From NCBI RefSeq assembly GCF_004349265.1, contig NZ_SMFL01000009.1, positions 124,001 to 188,000 of the forward strand: a DNA stretch of 64,000 bases, read 5' to 3'. Source of the DNA: Dyadobacter psychrotolerans. Its GTDB lineage: Bacteria; Bacteroidota; Bacteroidia; Cytophagales; Spirosomataceae. How positions within the stretch are numbered: the first letter of the stretch is position 1; every line of letters begins with the position of its first letter. Positions 44,903-54,600 of the stretch are shown here, piece by piece. Both the position numbers and the translations under genes were made by a program. Under the pieces are notes generated by a model, which was not told the origin of the DNA, made no database searches, and saw only the letters and a program-made list of their open reading frames with translations.

Positions 44903-44943
44903 GGTTAAACACATTTCAGTTGCAGGTTTTGATATTGCAGTTT

Positions 44944-44969
44944 AAAAAGTCCCTTTCGGGACTTTTTTT
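44944..44969 (+). terminator. Rho-independent terminator after DUF4295
   Basis: AAAAAGTCCC-TTTC-GGGACTTTTT stem-loop (44944-44967) followed by more T residues, a textbook terminator 41 bases after the DUF4295 stop. ftsY downstream must then have its own promoter or depend on read-through. Confidence 0.88.
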
Positions 44970-45042
44970 GTTTAATTTTGAATTGCAAATAGTTGCACTA
45001 TTTCATGCACACTCATTTTACTGATCTTATCCCTACGCTGAT

Positions 45043-46005
45043 ATGAGCTTATTTGGCTTTTTTTCAAAAGAAAAAAAAGAAACATTAGATAAAGGCCTGG
45101 AAAAAACCAAAGACAGTTTCTTTGGCAAACTTTCAAAGGCAATCATTGGAAAAACAACCATCGATGAAGATGTTCTCGATGAATTGGAAGATATACTTGT
45201 AAGCTCAGACGTGGGTGTTGAAACCACCGTAAAGGTGATTAAACGAATAGAAGAACGTGTTGCACGAGACAAATATGCAACGACTGCCGAACTTGACACA
45301 ATTCTCCGCGAGGAAATTGCCGAACTGCTTATTGAAAATAAATCCGTTGATTTTACGGACAGCTTTGAAACCAAGCATCTTCCTAAACCTTATGTGATCA
45401 TGGTGGTAGGTGTGAACGGTGTAGGAAAGACAACAACAATCGGAAAACTGGCCCACCAGTTTCACTCCCGCGGACATAAAGTGGTACTTGGTGCAGCCGA
45501 TACATTCCGTGCTGCCGCAGTTGAACAATTAAAACTGTGGGGAAAAAGAGTGGACGTTCCGGTTATCGATCATGGTATGAACACCGATCCTTCTTCTGTT
45601 GCTTATGATGCACTGAAAAAAGGAATGGAAATTGGTGCGGATGTCATTATTATTGACACCGCCGGGAGATTGCATACCAAAGTAAACCTGATGAACGAGC
45701 TTTCGAAAATCAAAAGGGTCATGCAAAAAATCATTCCTGATGCGCCGCACGAGGTTTTATTGGTGCTGGATGGAAGTACCGGGCAAAATGCGGTTATTCA
45801 GGCTCGTGAGTTTACAAAGGTTACAGAAATCACTGCCCTGGCAATCACCAAACTGGACGGAACCGCAAAAGGCGGCGTGGTAATCGGAATTTCCGACGAA
45901 TTTAAAATACCCGTTAAATACATCGGAGTAGGTGAAAAAATGGACGATTTGCAGGTCTTTGACCGCAGCGAATTTGTTGATTCTTTGTTTAAGAAAATTG
46001 GATAA
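45043..46005 (+). CDS. ftsY: Signal recognition particle receptor FtsY
   Basis: A 320-residue GTPase that docks ribosome-SRP complexes at the inner membrane. The short acidic/basic N-terminus (MSLFGFFSKEKKETLDKGLE) leads to the N domain, then the G domain: VNGVGKTTTIGKLAHQF (G1), DTFRAAAVEQLKLWG, IIIDTAGRLHTKVNLM (G3), TKLDGTAKGG (G4) and the closing KYIGVGEKMDDLQVFDRSEF. It lacks the long acidic A domain of E. coli FtsY, as is usual in Bacteroidota. Downstream of rpmG and DUF4295. Confidence 0.96.
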   Translation: MSLFGFFSKEKKETLDKGLEKTKDSFFGKLSKAIIGKTTIDEDVLDELEDILVSSDVGVETTVKVIKRIEERVARDKYATTAELDTILREEIAELLIENKSVDFTDSFETKHLPKPYVIMVVGVNGVGKTTTIGKLAHQFHSRGHKVVLGAADTFRAAAVEQLKLWGKRVDVPVIDHGMNTDPSSVAYDALKKGMEIGADVIIIDTAGRLHTKVNLMNELSKIKRVMQKIIPDAPHEVLLVLDGSTGQNAVIQAREFTKVTEITALAITKLDGTAKGGVVIGISDEFKIPVKYIGVGEKMDDLQVFDRSEFVDSLFKKIG

Positions 46006-46060
46006 CTGGAGCTAGACTTTTTATCTTTGATGATGGAAAAAGCAAAATCATCTGTTAAAA

Positions 46061-46675
46061 ATGGATACCGTCCTTATTTTCCTGATTGTTTTCGGTATAG
46101 CAGGAGGGGGCATCTGGCAACTATATAGGGTATCAAGAGATACCTATGGCAACAACTCTCCGCTTAAGGTCGACAGAGTTTATCAGATATCTACCGTCAG
46201 CTATTTCACCAGCCTGGATAGCATTACTTCATATCCCCTTTTGATTATGGCATTGGTAATTTTAACCATGCCAATCACCAAAGGTTTTCCTGTATTTGAA
46301 ACAAAACAAGGGCTTGGTAGCCTGCTTTTTATTTCCTTGGGTTCATTAAACACTTATTCGGCAGGATACTTTCTTGTATTTCAATACAATTACTGGAAAT
46401 TTACCGAGGGCGTAATATTGACCTCAATTCCTTACAGTCATGAAATTCATGTCAACGTCAAAGGAAAAGAGATCATTCTCAGAAAAGGTGATATTGAAAG
46501 AATATCCATCGTCTCCAATAATACCCGTCTTCGCTTTTCTTATTATACTTATTATCTAACAAACGGAGAGAAATTTATCCTCACAGATCGTATGCCGGGC
46601 CTGTGGATTATTAATGAATATTTCAGGAACATTCCTTCCGAATACTCGGTAAAAGTATTTCCTTATATAAAGTAG
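46061..46675 (+). CDS. Hypothetical membrane protein
   Basis: A 204-residue protein with no recognised family. Three membrane segments are visible (VLIFLIVFGIAGGGIW, YPLLIMALVILTMPI and GSLLFISLGSLNTYSAGYF), followed by a soluble C-terminal part that reads like a pleckstrin-type sheet (HEIHVNVKGKEIILRKGDIE, ERISIVSNNTRLRF). It lies 55 bases after ftsY and may share its transcript; that is the only context clue. Confidence 0.75.
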   Translation: MDTVLIFLIVFGIAGGGIWQLYRVSRDTYGNNSPLKVDRVYQISTVSYFTSLDSITSYPLLIMALVILTMPITKGFPVFETKQGLGSLLFISLGSLNTYSAGYFLVFQYNYWKFTEGVILTSIPYSHEIHVNVKGKEIILRKGDIERISIVSNNTRLRFSYYTYYLTNGEKFILTDRMPGLWIINEYFRNIPSEYSVKVFPYIK

Positions 46676-46812
46676 AATTTCCTATCCAAATTTTCCCGAT
46701 CTTTGCAGCCCGTTTGCATACTTTATTTTATAGGGGCAAGGGGCTTAATCCGTTTTATTCGAACAACATAACAGGCTAACAGCTAATTACTAACTGCTGG
46801 CAGCTTCCCATA

Positions 46813-48123
46813 ATGAAAACCAAAGGAATAGTTAAAAATAAAGTAAATATTGTTACGCTGGGTTGCTCCAAAAACCTGGTCGATTCGGAAGTGTTGTACA
46901 CACAGCTAAAAGGAAACGGCTTTGATGTAGCGCATGAATCAAAAAAGGATAATTCTCAGATCGTTGTGATCAACACCTGCGGTTTTATCGATAATGCAAA
47001 GGAAGAATCTATCAATACCATTCTTCGTTATGCAGATGCAAAAGCGGCAGGGATTGTGGACAAAGTTTATGTAACCGGCTGTCTTTCGCACCGTTATAAA
47101 GATGAACTTTCAATTGAAATTCCCACAGTTGATGCTTGGTTTGGCACCAACGAACTTCCGCGTTTGCTTAAAACACTGAAAGCAGATTATAAACATGAAC
47201 TGGTTGGAGAGCGCCTGCTTACCACACCTACGCATTATGCGTATGTAAAAATAGCGGAAGGCTGTGATCGTCCGTGCAGCTTTTGTGCAATTCCGATTAT
47301 GCGCGGCGGGCATGTCTCCCGTTCGATTGAAGAATTGGTAAAAGAAGCAAAATCTCTGGCCAAACGTGGCACAAAAGAGCTGATTCTTATTGCTCAGGAT
47401 CTTACTTATTACGGTCTTGATATTTATAAAAAAAGAAATTTATCTGATCTTTTGGCTCAACTTTCTGATGTGGAAGGAATTGAGTGGATCAGATTGCAAT
47501 ATGCTTATCCTGCCGGTTTCCCGATGGACATCCTTGATATCATGAAAGAGCGCAGTAATATATGTAAGTACCTGGATATGCCTCTTCAATCCGGGTCAAC
47601 AGAAATTTTGAAATCCATGCGGAGAGGTATCACCCGTGAAAAAACAGAGTCGCTGATTGAATCGATCCGCGAGAAAATTCCTGAAATCACGCTGCGTACC
47701 ACGCTTATCGTTGGGCATCCCGGCGAGACCGAAGCTTTATTTGATGAAACATACGAGTTTGTTGAAAAAATGCGTTTCGACAGATTAGGTGCATTTCAAT
47801 ATTCTCATGAAGACAACACGCATTCCTACTCCATGCCGGATGATATTCCTGCCGAAATTAAACAGGAACGTGCCGATGCAATCATGGAACTTCAGCAGGG
47901 AATTTCTTATGAACTGAACCAGCAGAAAGTAGGCAACACCTACAAGGTTCTTTTTGACAGAAAAGAAGGCGGGCATTTTATTGGCCGCACCGAATCCGAT
48001 TCTCCGGAAGTTGATAATGAAGTACTTATACCTGCAAGCCAGTATGTAAGATTGGGAGATTTTGCTAATGTAAAAATCACATCCTCTGAGGAATTTGACC
48101 TGTACGGAGAGGTTGTTATTTAA
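46813..48123 (+). CDS. rimO: Ribosomal protein S12 methylthiotransferase RimO
   Basis: A 436-residue radical-SAM enzyme that adds a methylthio group to an aspartate of ribosomal protein S12. The MTTase domain has LGCSKNLVDSEVLY, INTCGFI and GCLSHRY (three cysteines for one cluster). The radical-SAM domain has EGCDRPCSFCAIPIMRGG (CxxxCxxC). The later LDMPLQSGSTEILKSMRRG and C-terminal TRAM domain (FIGRTESDSPEVDNEVLI) complete the family layout. Monocistronic in appearance, with a near-consensus promoter upstream. Confidence 0.95.
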   Translation: MKTKGIVKNKVNIVTLGCSKNLVDSEVLYTQLKGNGFDVAHESKKDNSQIVVINTCGFIDNAKEESINTILRYADAKAAGIVDKVYVTGCLSHRYKDELSIEIPTVDAWFGTNELPRLLKTLKADYKHELVGERLLTTPTHYAYVKIAEGCDRPCSFCAIPIMRGGHVSRSIEELVKEAKSLAKRGTKELILIAQDLTYYGLDIYKKRNLSDLLAQLSDVEGIEWIRLQYAYPAGFPMDILDIMKERSNICKYLDMPLQSGSTEILKSMRRGITREKTESLIESIREKIPEITLRTTLIVGHPGETEALFDETYEFVEKMRFDRLGAFQYSHEDNTHSYSMPDDIPAEIKQERADAIMELQQGISYELNQQKVGNTYKVLFDRKEGGHFIGRTESDSPEVDNEVLIPASQYVRLGDFANVKITSSEEFDLYGEVVI

Positions 48124-48157
48124 TTTTAACAGTTATATCCTTCCCTTTTCTCTTTAT

Positions 48158-48165
48158 TAAATTTG
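48158..48165 (+). promoter_or_regulatory. Putative -7 box for the DUF4293 gene
   Basis: TAAATTTG matches TAnnTTTG, 34 bases upstream of the ATG at 48199, but no clear TTG is seen at -33. Confidence 0.35.
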
Positions 48166-48198
48166 TAAAACCGTTTTAGAATAATATTTCCGTTTACC

Positions 48199-48675
48199 AT
48201 GTTACAAAGAGTTCAAACTATATTTTTAGCCATTACAATTATCGGAATGGGCGTTTTTCTGTCATTTCCGGTATGGAGTAAAATTTCTGCCGCAGGTGTG
48301 GAAAAAGCAGATCTTACTGCATTAAAGTTAACACACCAGATCAATGCAGTGCAATCACAGGTTCAGCCGGTTTATTATTTTGTAATCCTGGCGATTCTTG
48401 TAGCACTGGTATCGGCTTATGCCATTTTTAGCTTTAAAAACCGCATTCTTCAATCTGCATTATGCGCGGTTAATTCGATTTTGATGACCGTCATGATTGG
48501 TTTGGTCATTTATTATACTTTTTACAGCACAGCCAAACTTTTTGATCCTGAAAATCCGGGCAATTACGAAATCGGTTTCTACGGATTAATCGCATCTATG
48601 CTGTCTAATGTGTTTGCAAACCGTTTTATCAGGAAAGATGAAAAAAAGGTGCAGCAATCCAACAGATTTAGGTAG
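48199..48675 (+). CDS. DUF4293 family membrane protein
   Basis: A 158-residue protein with four membrane helices (MLQRVQTIFLAITIIGMG, YYFVILAILVALVSAYAIFS, LMTVMIGLVIYYTFYS, GLIASMLSNVFANR). MLQRVQTIFL and the four-helix plan are typical of DUF4293, a Bacteroidota inner-membrane family of unknown function. C-terminal tail is short and basic. Convergent with kdsD. Confidence 0.9.
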   Translation: MLQRVQTIFLAITIIGMGVFLSFPVWSKISAAGVEKADLTALKLTHQINAVQSQVQPVYYFVILAILVALVSAYAIFSFKNRILQSALCAVNSILMTVMIGLVIYYTFYSTAKLFDPENPGNYEIGFYGLIASMLSNVFANRFIRKDEKKVQQSNRFR

Positions 48676-48722
48676 ATAAGCAGAGGGCTTGGGGTCTAGA
48701 GAATAGGGCTTGGGGACATTTG

Positions 48723-49697
48723 TTATACCAGGCCTTCTCTTAGTAAATCGTGCAGGTGAACAAATCCCAAAACCCGATCGTCCTCCACAACCACAACCTG
48801 AGTGATACTTCGGGATTGCATAATCTCCAGGGCATTTACAGCATACTCTTCCGGGCCGACAGAGATCGGACAGGGGGTCATGATATCACTGGCCTGTAAT
48901 TGCAGCAGCGTGTCTCCTGCATGCTGATTAAGCATACGCCGAAGATCTCCGTCGGTAATAATTCCGGCCATTTTTCCTGAATCTTTGATTACCGACGTCG
49001 CTCCCAAACGCTTGGAGGTGATTTCCATAATGATTTCATGCAGCGTGGCCGATTCCGAAACAACCGGCAAAGCGTTATTCGGGTAAATATCACAGACTTT
49101 CAGATAAAGCCTTTTACCCAGAGAACCACCGGGATGGTATTTTGCAAAATCCTGATGTGTAAAACCGCGGGCTTCCAGTAAACATATCGCAAGGGCATCG
49201 CCAAGCGCCATGGTAACAGTAGTACTTGTTGTTGGAGCCAGATTTAAAGGATCTGCTTCATTCGGGGCATGTGCATGCAGAACAAAACGGGCATTACGGC
49301 CCAGATACGAATCTTTATTACTCAACATCGCGATGATGTTTACACCAATACGTTTCAGAAGCGGCACCAGTACTTTTATTTCCGGTGTATCACCGCTTCT
49401 TGAAATGACAATTACGACATCATTATCCTGTATCATTCCCAGATCACCGTGGATGGCGTCGCCGGCGTGCATAAATAATGCAGGCGTACCAGTAGAATTG
49501 AGCGTCGCCACGATTTTCTGTCCTACTATGGCACTTTTACCAATTCCGGATACAACGACACGTCCTCCTGAATTAAGAATGAGCTGTACGCACTTTTCAA
49601 ATTCATCATCAATCCTTTCAATGAGATTATGTACCGCTGTGGCCTCCTTCAGTAACACTTCTTTTGCTATGGACTGAATATTTTTTATTAATTTCAA
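48723..49697 (-). CDS. kdsD: KpsF/GutQ family sugar-phosphate isomerase (D-arabinose 5-phosphate isomerase)
   Basis: A 324-residue enzyme that interconverts ribulose 5-phosphate and arabinose 5-phosphate, the first step to the KDO sugar of lipopolysaccharide. The SIS domain (about 35-170) shows SGIGKSAIVGQKIVATLNST, FMHAGDAIHGDLGMI and VISRSGDTPE; two CBS domains occupy about 205-324 (RLGATSVIKDSGKMAGIITD, MQSRSITQVVVVEDDRVLGF). Layout and length match KdsD. Other KDO genes are not nearby. A perfect -7 box is present upstream. Confidence 0.9.
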   Translation of the reverse strand: MKLIKNIQSIAKEVLLKEATAVHNLIERIDDEFEKCVQLILNSGGRVVVSGIGKSAIVGQKIVATLNSTGTPALFMHAGDAIHGDLGMIQDNDVVIVISRSGDTPEIKVLVPLLKRIGVNIIAMLSNKDSYLGRNARFVLHAHAPNEADPLNLAPTTSTTVTMALGDALAICLLEARGFTHQDFAKYHPGGSLGKRLYLKVCDIYPNNALPVVSESATLHEIIMEITSKRLGATSVIKDSGKMAGIITDGDLRRMLNQHAGDTLLQLQASDIMTPCPISVGPEEYAVNALEIMQSRSITQVVVVEDDRVLGFVHLHDLLREGLV

Positions 49698-49749
49698 ATC
49701 TGAAACACTGTTTTATTGAGAACCAATTGCAATTATTCATTTCAAAAAG

Positions 49750-49757
49750 CAAAGATA
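49750..49757 (-). promoter_or_regulatory. Putative -7 box for kdsD
   Basis: TATCTTTG on the minus strand matches TAnnTTTG, 53 bases upstream of the kdsD ATG, in the short region shared with divergent recQ. Confidence 0.45.
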
Positions 49758-49791
49758 GAGAAGTTTGGGATAACCATTTTGTTAACAGAGT

Positions 49792-52005
49792 ATGGTAAAG
49801 AAGGTTGAAACTGTCGTATTAGACACGTTAAAAGAAAGACTTAAAGAGATATTTGGATATAGTCAGTTCAGGGGAGAGCAAGAGGTTATTATACAAAACA
49901 TCCTGCTTGGAAAAAATACTTTTGTGATTATGCCCACCGGGGCAGGCAAATCACTTTGCTACCAATTACCCGCGCTTGTCAGTGACGGAATGACAATTGT
50001 TATTTCCCCGCTTATTGCACTGATGAAAAATCAGGTGGATCAGTTAACTGCTTTTGGCATTAATGCACAGTTTTTGAACTCCACACTCACAAAAAGTGAA
50101 ATGACGCGTGTGAAAAACGATGCATTAGACGGAAGTCTGAAGCTGCTTTACATCGCACCTGAATCGTTAACAAAAGAGGATAATCTTGATTTTTTAAAGA
50201 AAGTAAAAATTTCTTTCGTAGCCATTGATGAAGCACATTGTATTTCGGAATGGGGACATGATTTCCGCCCGGAATACCGCAGAATTTATGGTATTATTGA
50301 GAATATCGGTAACCTTCCGATTATTGCACTTACTGCCACAGCCACGCCTAAGGTACAGCAGGATATACGCAAAAATTTACAGATGGAAGAAGCGGAGACT
50401 TTCAAATCTTCTTTCAACCGTAAGAATCTTTACTACGAAATACGCCCTAAAAAGGACACAAAAAAGCAGCTGATCCGTTATGTCCGTAATAACAAGGGCA
50501 AATCAGGGATCATCTATTGCCTGAGCCGCAAGACAGTTGAAGAAATTGCTGAATTACTTGCTGTCAATGATGTAAAAGCCCTTCCCTACCACGCTGGTCT
50601 TGACAGCAATACCAGGATGGGTAATCAGGATGCATTTTTGAATGAGGAGTGTGACGTAATTGTTGCGACCATCGCTTTTGGAATGGGTATCGACAAGCCG
50701 GACGTTCGTTTTGTGATACACTATGATGTGCCTAAATCTCTGGAAGGTTATTACCAGGAAACAGGACGGGCAGGAAGGGATGGACTCGAGGGAAATTGCC
50801 TTATGTTTTATAGCTATGAAGATATTCAGAAGCTGGAAAAATTCAATAAGGACAAAACAGTTACCGAACGTGATAATGCACGCCATTTGCTAAATGAAAT
50901 GGTTGCATATTCAACACTGGGTGTTTGTCGCCGCAGACAGCTGCTGAGCTATTTCGGTGAATACATGGATAAGGATTGCGGTGCCTGTGACAACTGTCTG
51001 AAACCAACCGAAAAAAGAAAGGTACAGGATGAAGTAATTCTCATTTTGCGCGCTGTTCAGCTTACCGAACAGCGGTTTGATGGCGAACACATCGCGGACC
51101 TGATTACGGCTACTGACAATCAGTACGTAAGAAGCTACGAACATGACAAGCTGGATGTATTTGGGAAAGCTCTGGAATTGAATGAATCCAGAGATTATTG
51201 GATTTCAACCATCCGTCAGCTTGTAATTTTCAACTATCTCGAAAAAGATATTGAAAATTATGGCGTCATGAAAATCGGAGAAAAAGGTATCGCTTACCTG
51301 AACGATCCTTACCAGGTCACTTTGCACAAAGATCACAACTTCGAGGAAGAAGAAGTGAAAGCAGATGATGACGATAAAGATGGCGGAAATGGCAACGGAA
51401 GTGCTCATGCCTACGACGAAGCGCTGCTGGGAATGCTCAAAGCGCTGAGAAAAAAGGTTGCCAAGGAGAAAAATCTACCGCCGTTCGTAATTTTCCAGGA
51501 TCCTTCTCTGGAAGAAATGGCGACTACATATCCTACAACCCAGCAGGAAATGGCCCAGATCAACGGTGTTGGCATGGGTAAAGTTCAGAAATTTGGAAAG
51601 CAGTTTCTGGACGCAATTACGCGTTATGTTGAAGAAAATGATATCGAAACCGCTAAGGATGTCGTTATCAAAACCACCGTTAACAAATCGAAGATCAAGA
51701 TTTTCATTATCCAGCAGGTGGACCGGAAAGTAAGTCTTGACGAAATAGCTGAGGTGAAAGATCTGGCACTCGCCGAGGTGATCGAAGAAGTGGAACACAT
51801 TTGTTACTCAGGTACCAAACTCAATTTGGATTATTACATCAATCAGGTGGTAGATCGTGAAAGACAGCAGGACATTTACGACTACTTCATGACCGCAGAA
51901 ACGGACAACATTGCCGCTGCACTGGATGAATTTTCAGGTGATGAAATAAGTGAAGAAGAACTGAGGTTGGTTCGAATTAAGTTTTTATCGGAATTGGCAA
52001 ACTAA
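49792..52005 (+). CDS. recQ: ATP-dependent DNA helicase RecQ
   Basis: A 737-residue helicase of recombination and repair. Walker A is MPTGAGKSLCYQLPAL near 46-61, the DEAH box is IDEAHCISEWGHDFRP near 145, and later motifs include ALTATATPKVQQDI, AFGMGIDKPDVRFVIHYD and QETGRAGRDG (motif VI). A zinc-binding RQC module follows, with Cys pairs ending CGACDNC, then a winged helix. An HRDC domain sits near 535-610. An extra C-terminal helical part of about 110 residues extends past the HRDC domain. Divergent from kdsD. Confidence 0.95.
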   Translation: MVKKVETVVLDTLKERLKEIFGYSQFRGEQEVIIQNILLGKNTFVIMPTGAGKSLCYQLPALVSDGMTIVISPLIALMKNQVDQLTAFGINAQFLNSTLTKSEMTRVKNDALDGSLKLLYIAPESLTKEDNLDFLKKVKISFVAIDEAHCISEWGHDFRPEYRRIYGIIENIGNLPIIALTATATPKVQQDIRKNLQMEEAETFKSSFNRKNLYYEIRPKKDTKKQLIRYVRNNKGKSGIIYCLSRKTVEEIAELLAVNDVKALPYHAGLDSNTRMGNQDAFLNEECDVIVATIAFGMGIDKPDVRFVIHYDVPKSLEGYYQETGRAGRDGLEGNCLMFYSYEDIQKLEKFNKDKTVTERDNARHLLNEMVAYSTLGVCRRRQLLSYFGEYMDKDCGACDNCLKPTEKRKVQDEVILILRAVQLTEQRFDGEHIADLITATDNQYVRSYEHDKLDVFGKALELNESRDYWISTIRQLVIFNYLEKDIENYGVMKIGEKGIAYLNDPYQVTLHKDHNFEEEEVKADDDDKDGGNGNGSAHAYDEALLGMLKALRKKVAKEKNLPPFVIFQDPSLEEMATTYPTTQQEMAQINGVGMGKVQKFGKQFLDAITRYVEENDIETAKDVVIKTTVNKSKIKIFIIQQVDRKVSLDEIAEVKDLALAEVIEEVEHICYSGTKLNLDYYINQVVDRERQQDIYDYFMTAETDNIAAALDEFSGDEISEEELRLVRIKFLSELAN

Positions 52006-52064
52006 AACATCCGGCCTTAAACCCAGTCAGGATCGTTATTGTTTGGCAAAATTTATAATCAATT

Positions 52065-53354
52065 ATGAATATACTTATATTAGGTTCAGGAGGTAGAGAG
52101 CATGCTTTTGCCTGGAAAATTGCTCAAAGCCCCCTTTGTGATGGTTTATACATAGCACCGGGAAACGCAGGAACCGCGTTGGTAGGTACCAACATTCCCA
52201 TTTCGTATAATAACTTTGAAGCAGTTGCCAAGGCAGTTTTAGAAAATGAAATTGAGCTTGTTGTTGTAGGACCGGAAGAACCGCTGGTTAATGGAATTGT
52301 AGATTATTTTGAATCACGTAAAGATCTTGCCAAAGTAAAGCTTATCGGCCCAAATAAAGCCGGAGCACAGTTAGAAGGAAGTAAGGATTTTTCTAAAAAC
52401 TTCATGCAGAAGTACGGAATACCAACTGCTTCTTCCAGAACGTTTACGGCTGAAACACTGGCGATTGGACTTGAATATCTTGAAACCCTGCCATTACCGA
52501 TCGTTTTAAAAGCGGATGGTCTGGCAGCTGGAAAAGGCGTTATCATCGCAGAAAAACATATCGAAGCTGAACAGGCTTTTAATGAAATGCTTGTTGACGG
52601 TAAATTTGGATCAGCCGGAAACAAAGTGGTGGTGGAGCAATTTTTGAAAGGAATTGAATTATCCGTTTTTGTTCTCTGCGACGGGGAAAATTATAAAATA
52701 CTTCCGGAAGCTAAGGATTACAAAAGAATCGGTGAAAATGATACCGGCCTGAACACCGGAGGTATGGGAGCCGTCTCGCCCGTAAGTTTTGCAGATGCAA
52801 ACTTTTTAAGAAAAGTTGAGGAAAAAGTTGTGAAGCCAACGCTGCACGGATTAAAAAGTGAAGGCATAAAATATGTTGGTTTTATCTTCATCGGTTTGAT
52901 GAATGTAAAAGGCGAACCTTTTGTAATTGAATACAATGTTCGCATGGGTGACCCTGAGACTGAGGTTGTATTGCCAAGAATTCAATCTGATTTTGCAGCA
53001 CTTCTGGTGTCAGCAGCAAAAGGGACACTCCATGATTATGAAATAAAAATTTCTCCTCAGGTCGCTGTAACAACTGTATTGGTTGCAGGCGGTTATCCTG
53101 GAGAATATGAAAAAGGAAAGGTAATTTCCGGGACTGACAAGGTAGAAGATGTGCATTTATATCATGCAGGGACTACCTTTAATGGAAATACCGAAGTCGT
53201 AACGAACGGAGGAAGGGTAATGGCGCTAACAGGCATGGCCAATTCTCTTGAAAACGCTGTACATAAATCCCAGCGCGCTGCGCAGGTTATACAATATGAA
53301 GGCAAATATTTTCGGCACGACATCGGTATGGATTTAATTCGTTATAACGATTGA
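52065..53354 (+). CDS. purD: Phosphoribosylamine-glycine ligase
   Basis: A 429-residue ATP-grasp enzyme, the second step of purine synthesis, joining glycine to phosphoribosylamine. Markers are LGSGGREHAFAWKIAQSP at the N-terminus, VVGPEEPLVNGIVDYF, LKADGLAAGKGVIIAEK, the ATP-grasp loop DRVGENDTGLNTGGMGA-like segment (here KRIGENDTGLNTGGMG) and YNVRMGDPETEVVLPRI. Length is normal. It is followed 15 bases later by the RicT-like gene, so the two may be co-transcribed. Confidence 0.96.
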   Translation: MNILILGSGGREHAFAWKIAQSPLCDGLYIAPGNAGTALVGTNIPISYNNFEAVAKAVLENEIELVVVGPEEPLVNGIVDYFESRKDLAKVKLIGPNKAGAQLEGSKDFSKNFMQKYGIPTASSRTFTAETLAIGLEYLETLPLPIVLKADGLAAGKGVIIAEKHIEAEQAFNEMLVDGKFGSAGNKVVVEQFLKGIELSVFVLCDGENYKILPEAKDYKRIGENDTGLNTGGMGAVSPVSFADANFLRKVEEKVVKPTLHGLKSEGIKYVGFIFIGLMNVKGEPFVIEYNVRMGDPETEVVLPRIQSDFAALLVSAAKGTLHDYEIKISPQVAVTTVLVAGGYPGEYEKGKVISGTDKVEDVHLYHAGTTFNGNTEVVTNGGRVMALTGMANSLENAVHKSQRAAQVIQYEGKYFRHDIGMDLIRYND

Positions 53355-53369
53355 TGAAGAGGATAAGCT

Positions 53370-54572
53370 ATGGGATGTGGATCATGTTCATCGGGAGGAT
53401 GCAGTACCAGCGGATCGGCTGTCTCCGGATGTGGAAGTAATGGAACCTGTGGAACAGGTGGCTGTAATAAAATGAACGTCTTCGACTGGTTGAGCCACAT
53501 GGATGTGCCTACCAGCCAGCGATTTGATGTTGTTGAAGTAAAGTTTAAAGGAGGAAGAAAGGAATATTTCCGTAATATAAATCAACTGGAATTCATTACA
53601 GGCGATTATGTTGTCTGCGAAATGGCGTCCGGTCAGCATCTGGGAACCGTATCGTTACAGGGTGAATTGGTACGCCTTCAGATGAAGCGTAAAAATGTAG
53701 TGATCAGTGATGACCTGCATGTGATTTACCGGGTTGCCAACGAGAAAGACCTTGACAAACATACACAGGCAATGGCACGTGAAATGCCAACGCTTTATCG
53801 TACCCGGGAAATAATCCGGGAGATGAAACTGAATATGAAATTGTCGGATGTTGAATTTCAGTCGGACAATACCAAAACTACTTTTTACTATTCTTCAGAA
53901 GAACGTGTCGATTTTCGGGAGCTGATCAAATCGCTGGCTTCGGAATTTAAAGTACGTATTGAGATGCGGCAGATCAGTCTGCGGCAGGAAGCGAGCCGTC
54001 TTGGCGGACTGGGTTCCTGTGGAAGAGAACTTTGCTGTTCAACCTGGCTGACTGATTTTAAGAACATCTCAACCTCAGCTGCAAGGTATCAGAACCTTTC
54101 GCTAAATCCTGCCAAGCTTTCGGGCCAGTGCGGGAGATTGAAATGCTGCCTGAACTATGAGCTTGAAACTTACATTGATGCTTTGCGGGATATTCCGACG
54201 GTTGAAGCTCCGTTAAAGACAAAAAAGGGAGTTGCAACGTTACAAAAAACGGATATTTTCAAGAAAATCATGTGGTTTGGTTTTGAAAAAGATACAAACT
54301 GGTATCCGGTAGCAATTGACAAGGTTCTGGAAATTGTTGAGCTTAATAAGAACAATATTATTCCGGAATCGCTGGAAATATTGACTCCGCAAGTTGAAAG
54401 AAGTTTGGAAAAAGGTTCTCCGAAACTCAACAGTGATCTTGAAAACCTGGATCGCAAGTACAGCGAAGAACAAAAAAAGAAGAAAAAGAAAAAAAGTAAG
54501 CCGAAAAACAGGAACAACAATAATAATCCAAATAACAATAAGCCACAGCCAACTACTCCGTCAGCACAATGA
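53370..54572 (+). CDS. ricT: PSP1/RicT-like iron-sulfur regulatory protein
   Basis: A 400-residue protein of the PSP1/RicT (YaaT) family; in Bacillus RicT is part of a complex carrying iron-sulfur clusters and guiding mRNA maturation. The core PSP1 domain lies at about 45-270 with GLGSCGRELCCSTWLTDF and LSGQCGRLKCCLNYE, the family's paired cysteines. The N-terminus adds a Gly/Ser/Cys segment with six cysteines in 32 residues, and the C-terminus is a long Lys- then Asn-rich tail. These additions occur in Bacteroidota relatives. Function here is inferred from the family. Confidence 0.85.
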   Translation: MGCGSCSSGGCSTSGSAVSGCGSNGTCGTGGCNKMNVFDWLSHMDVPTSQRFDVVEVKFKGGRKEYFRNINQLEFITGDYVVCEMASGQHLGTVSLQGELVRLQMKRKNVVISDDLHVIYRVANEKDLDKHTQAMAREMPTLYRTREIIREMKLNMKLSDVEFQSDNTKTTFYYSSEERVDFRELIKSLASEFKVRIEMRQISLRQEASRLGGLGSCGRELCCSTWLTDFKNISTSAARYQNLSLNPAKLSGQCGRLKCCLNYELETYIDALRDIPTVEAPLKTKKGVATLQKTDIFKKIMWFGFEKDTNWYPVAIDKVLEIVELNKNNIIPESLEILTPQVERSLEKGSPKLNSDLENLDRKYSEEQKKKKKKKSKPKNRNNNNNPNNNKPQPTTPSAQ

Positions 54573-54600
54573 TCGGATTTGGACGTGATTAAAATAGAAG

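Noticed and set aside
48684..48715. Direct repeat AGGGCTTGGGG twice, 21 bases apart, between the DUF4293 gene and kdsD
   Set aside because: Short, only two copies, and in a small convergent gap; no sign of a CRISPR or mobile element.
54170..54538. 122-codon minus-strand frame rich in Phe and Leu
   Set aside because: It is the antisense of the Lys/Asn-rich tail of the RicT-like gene.
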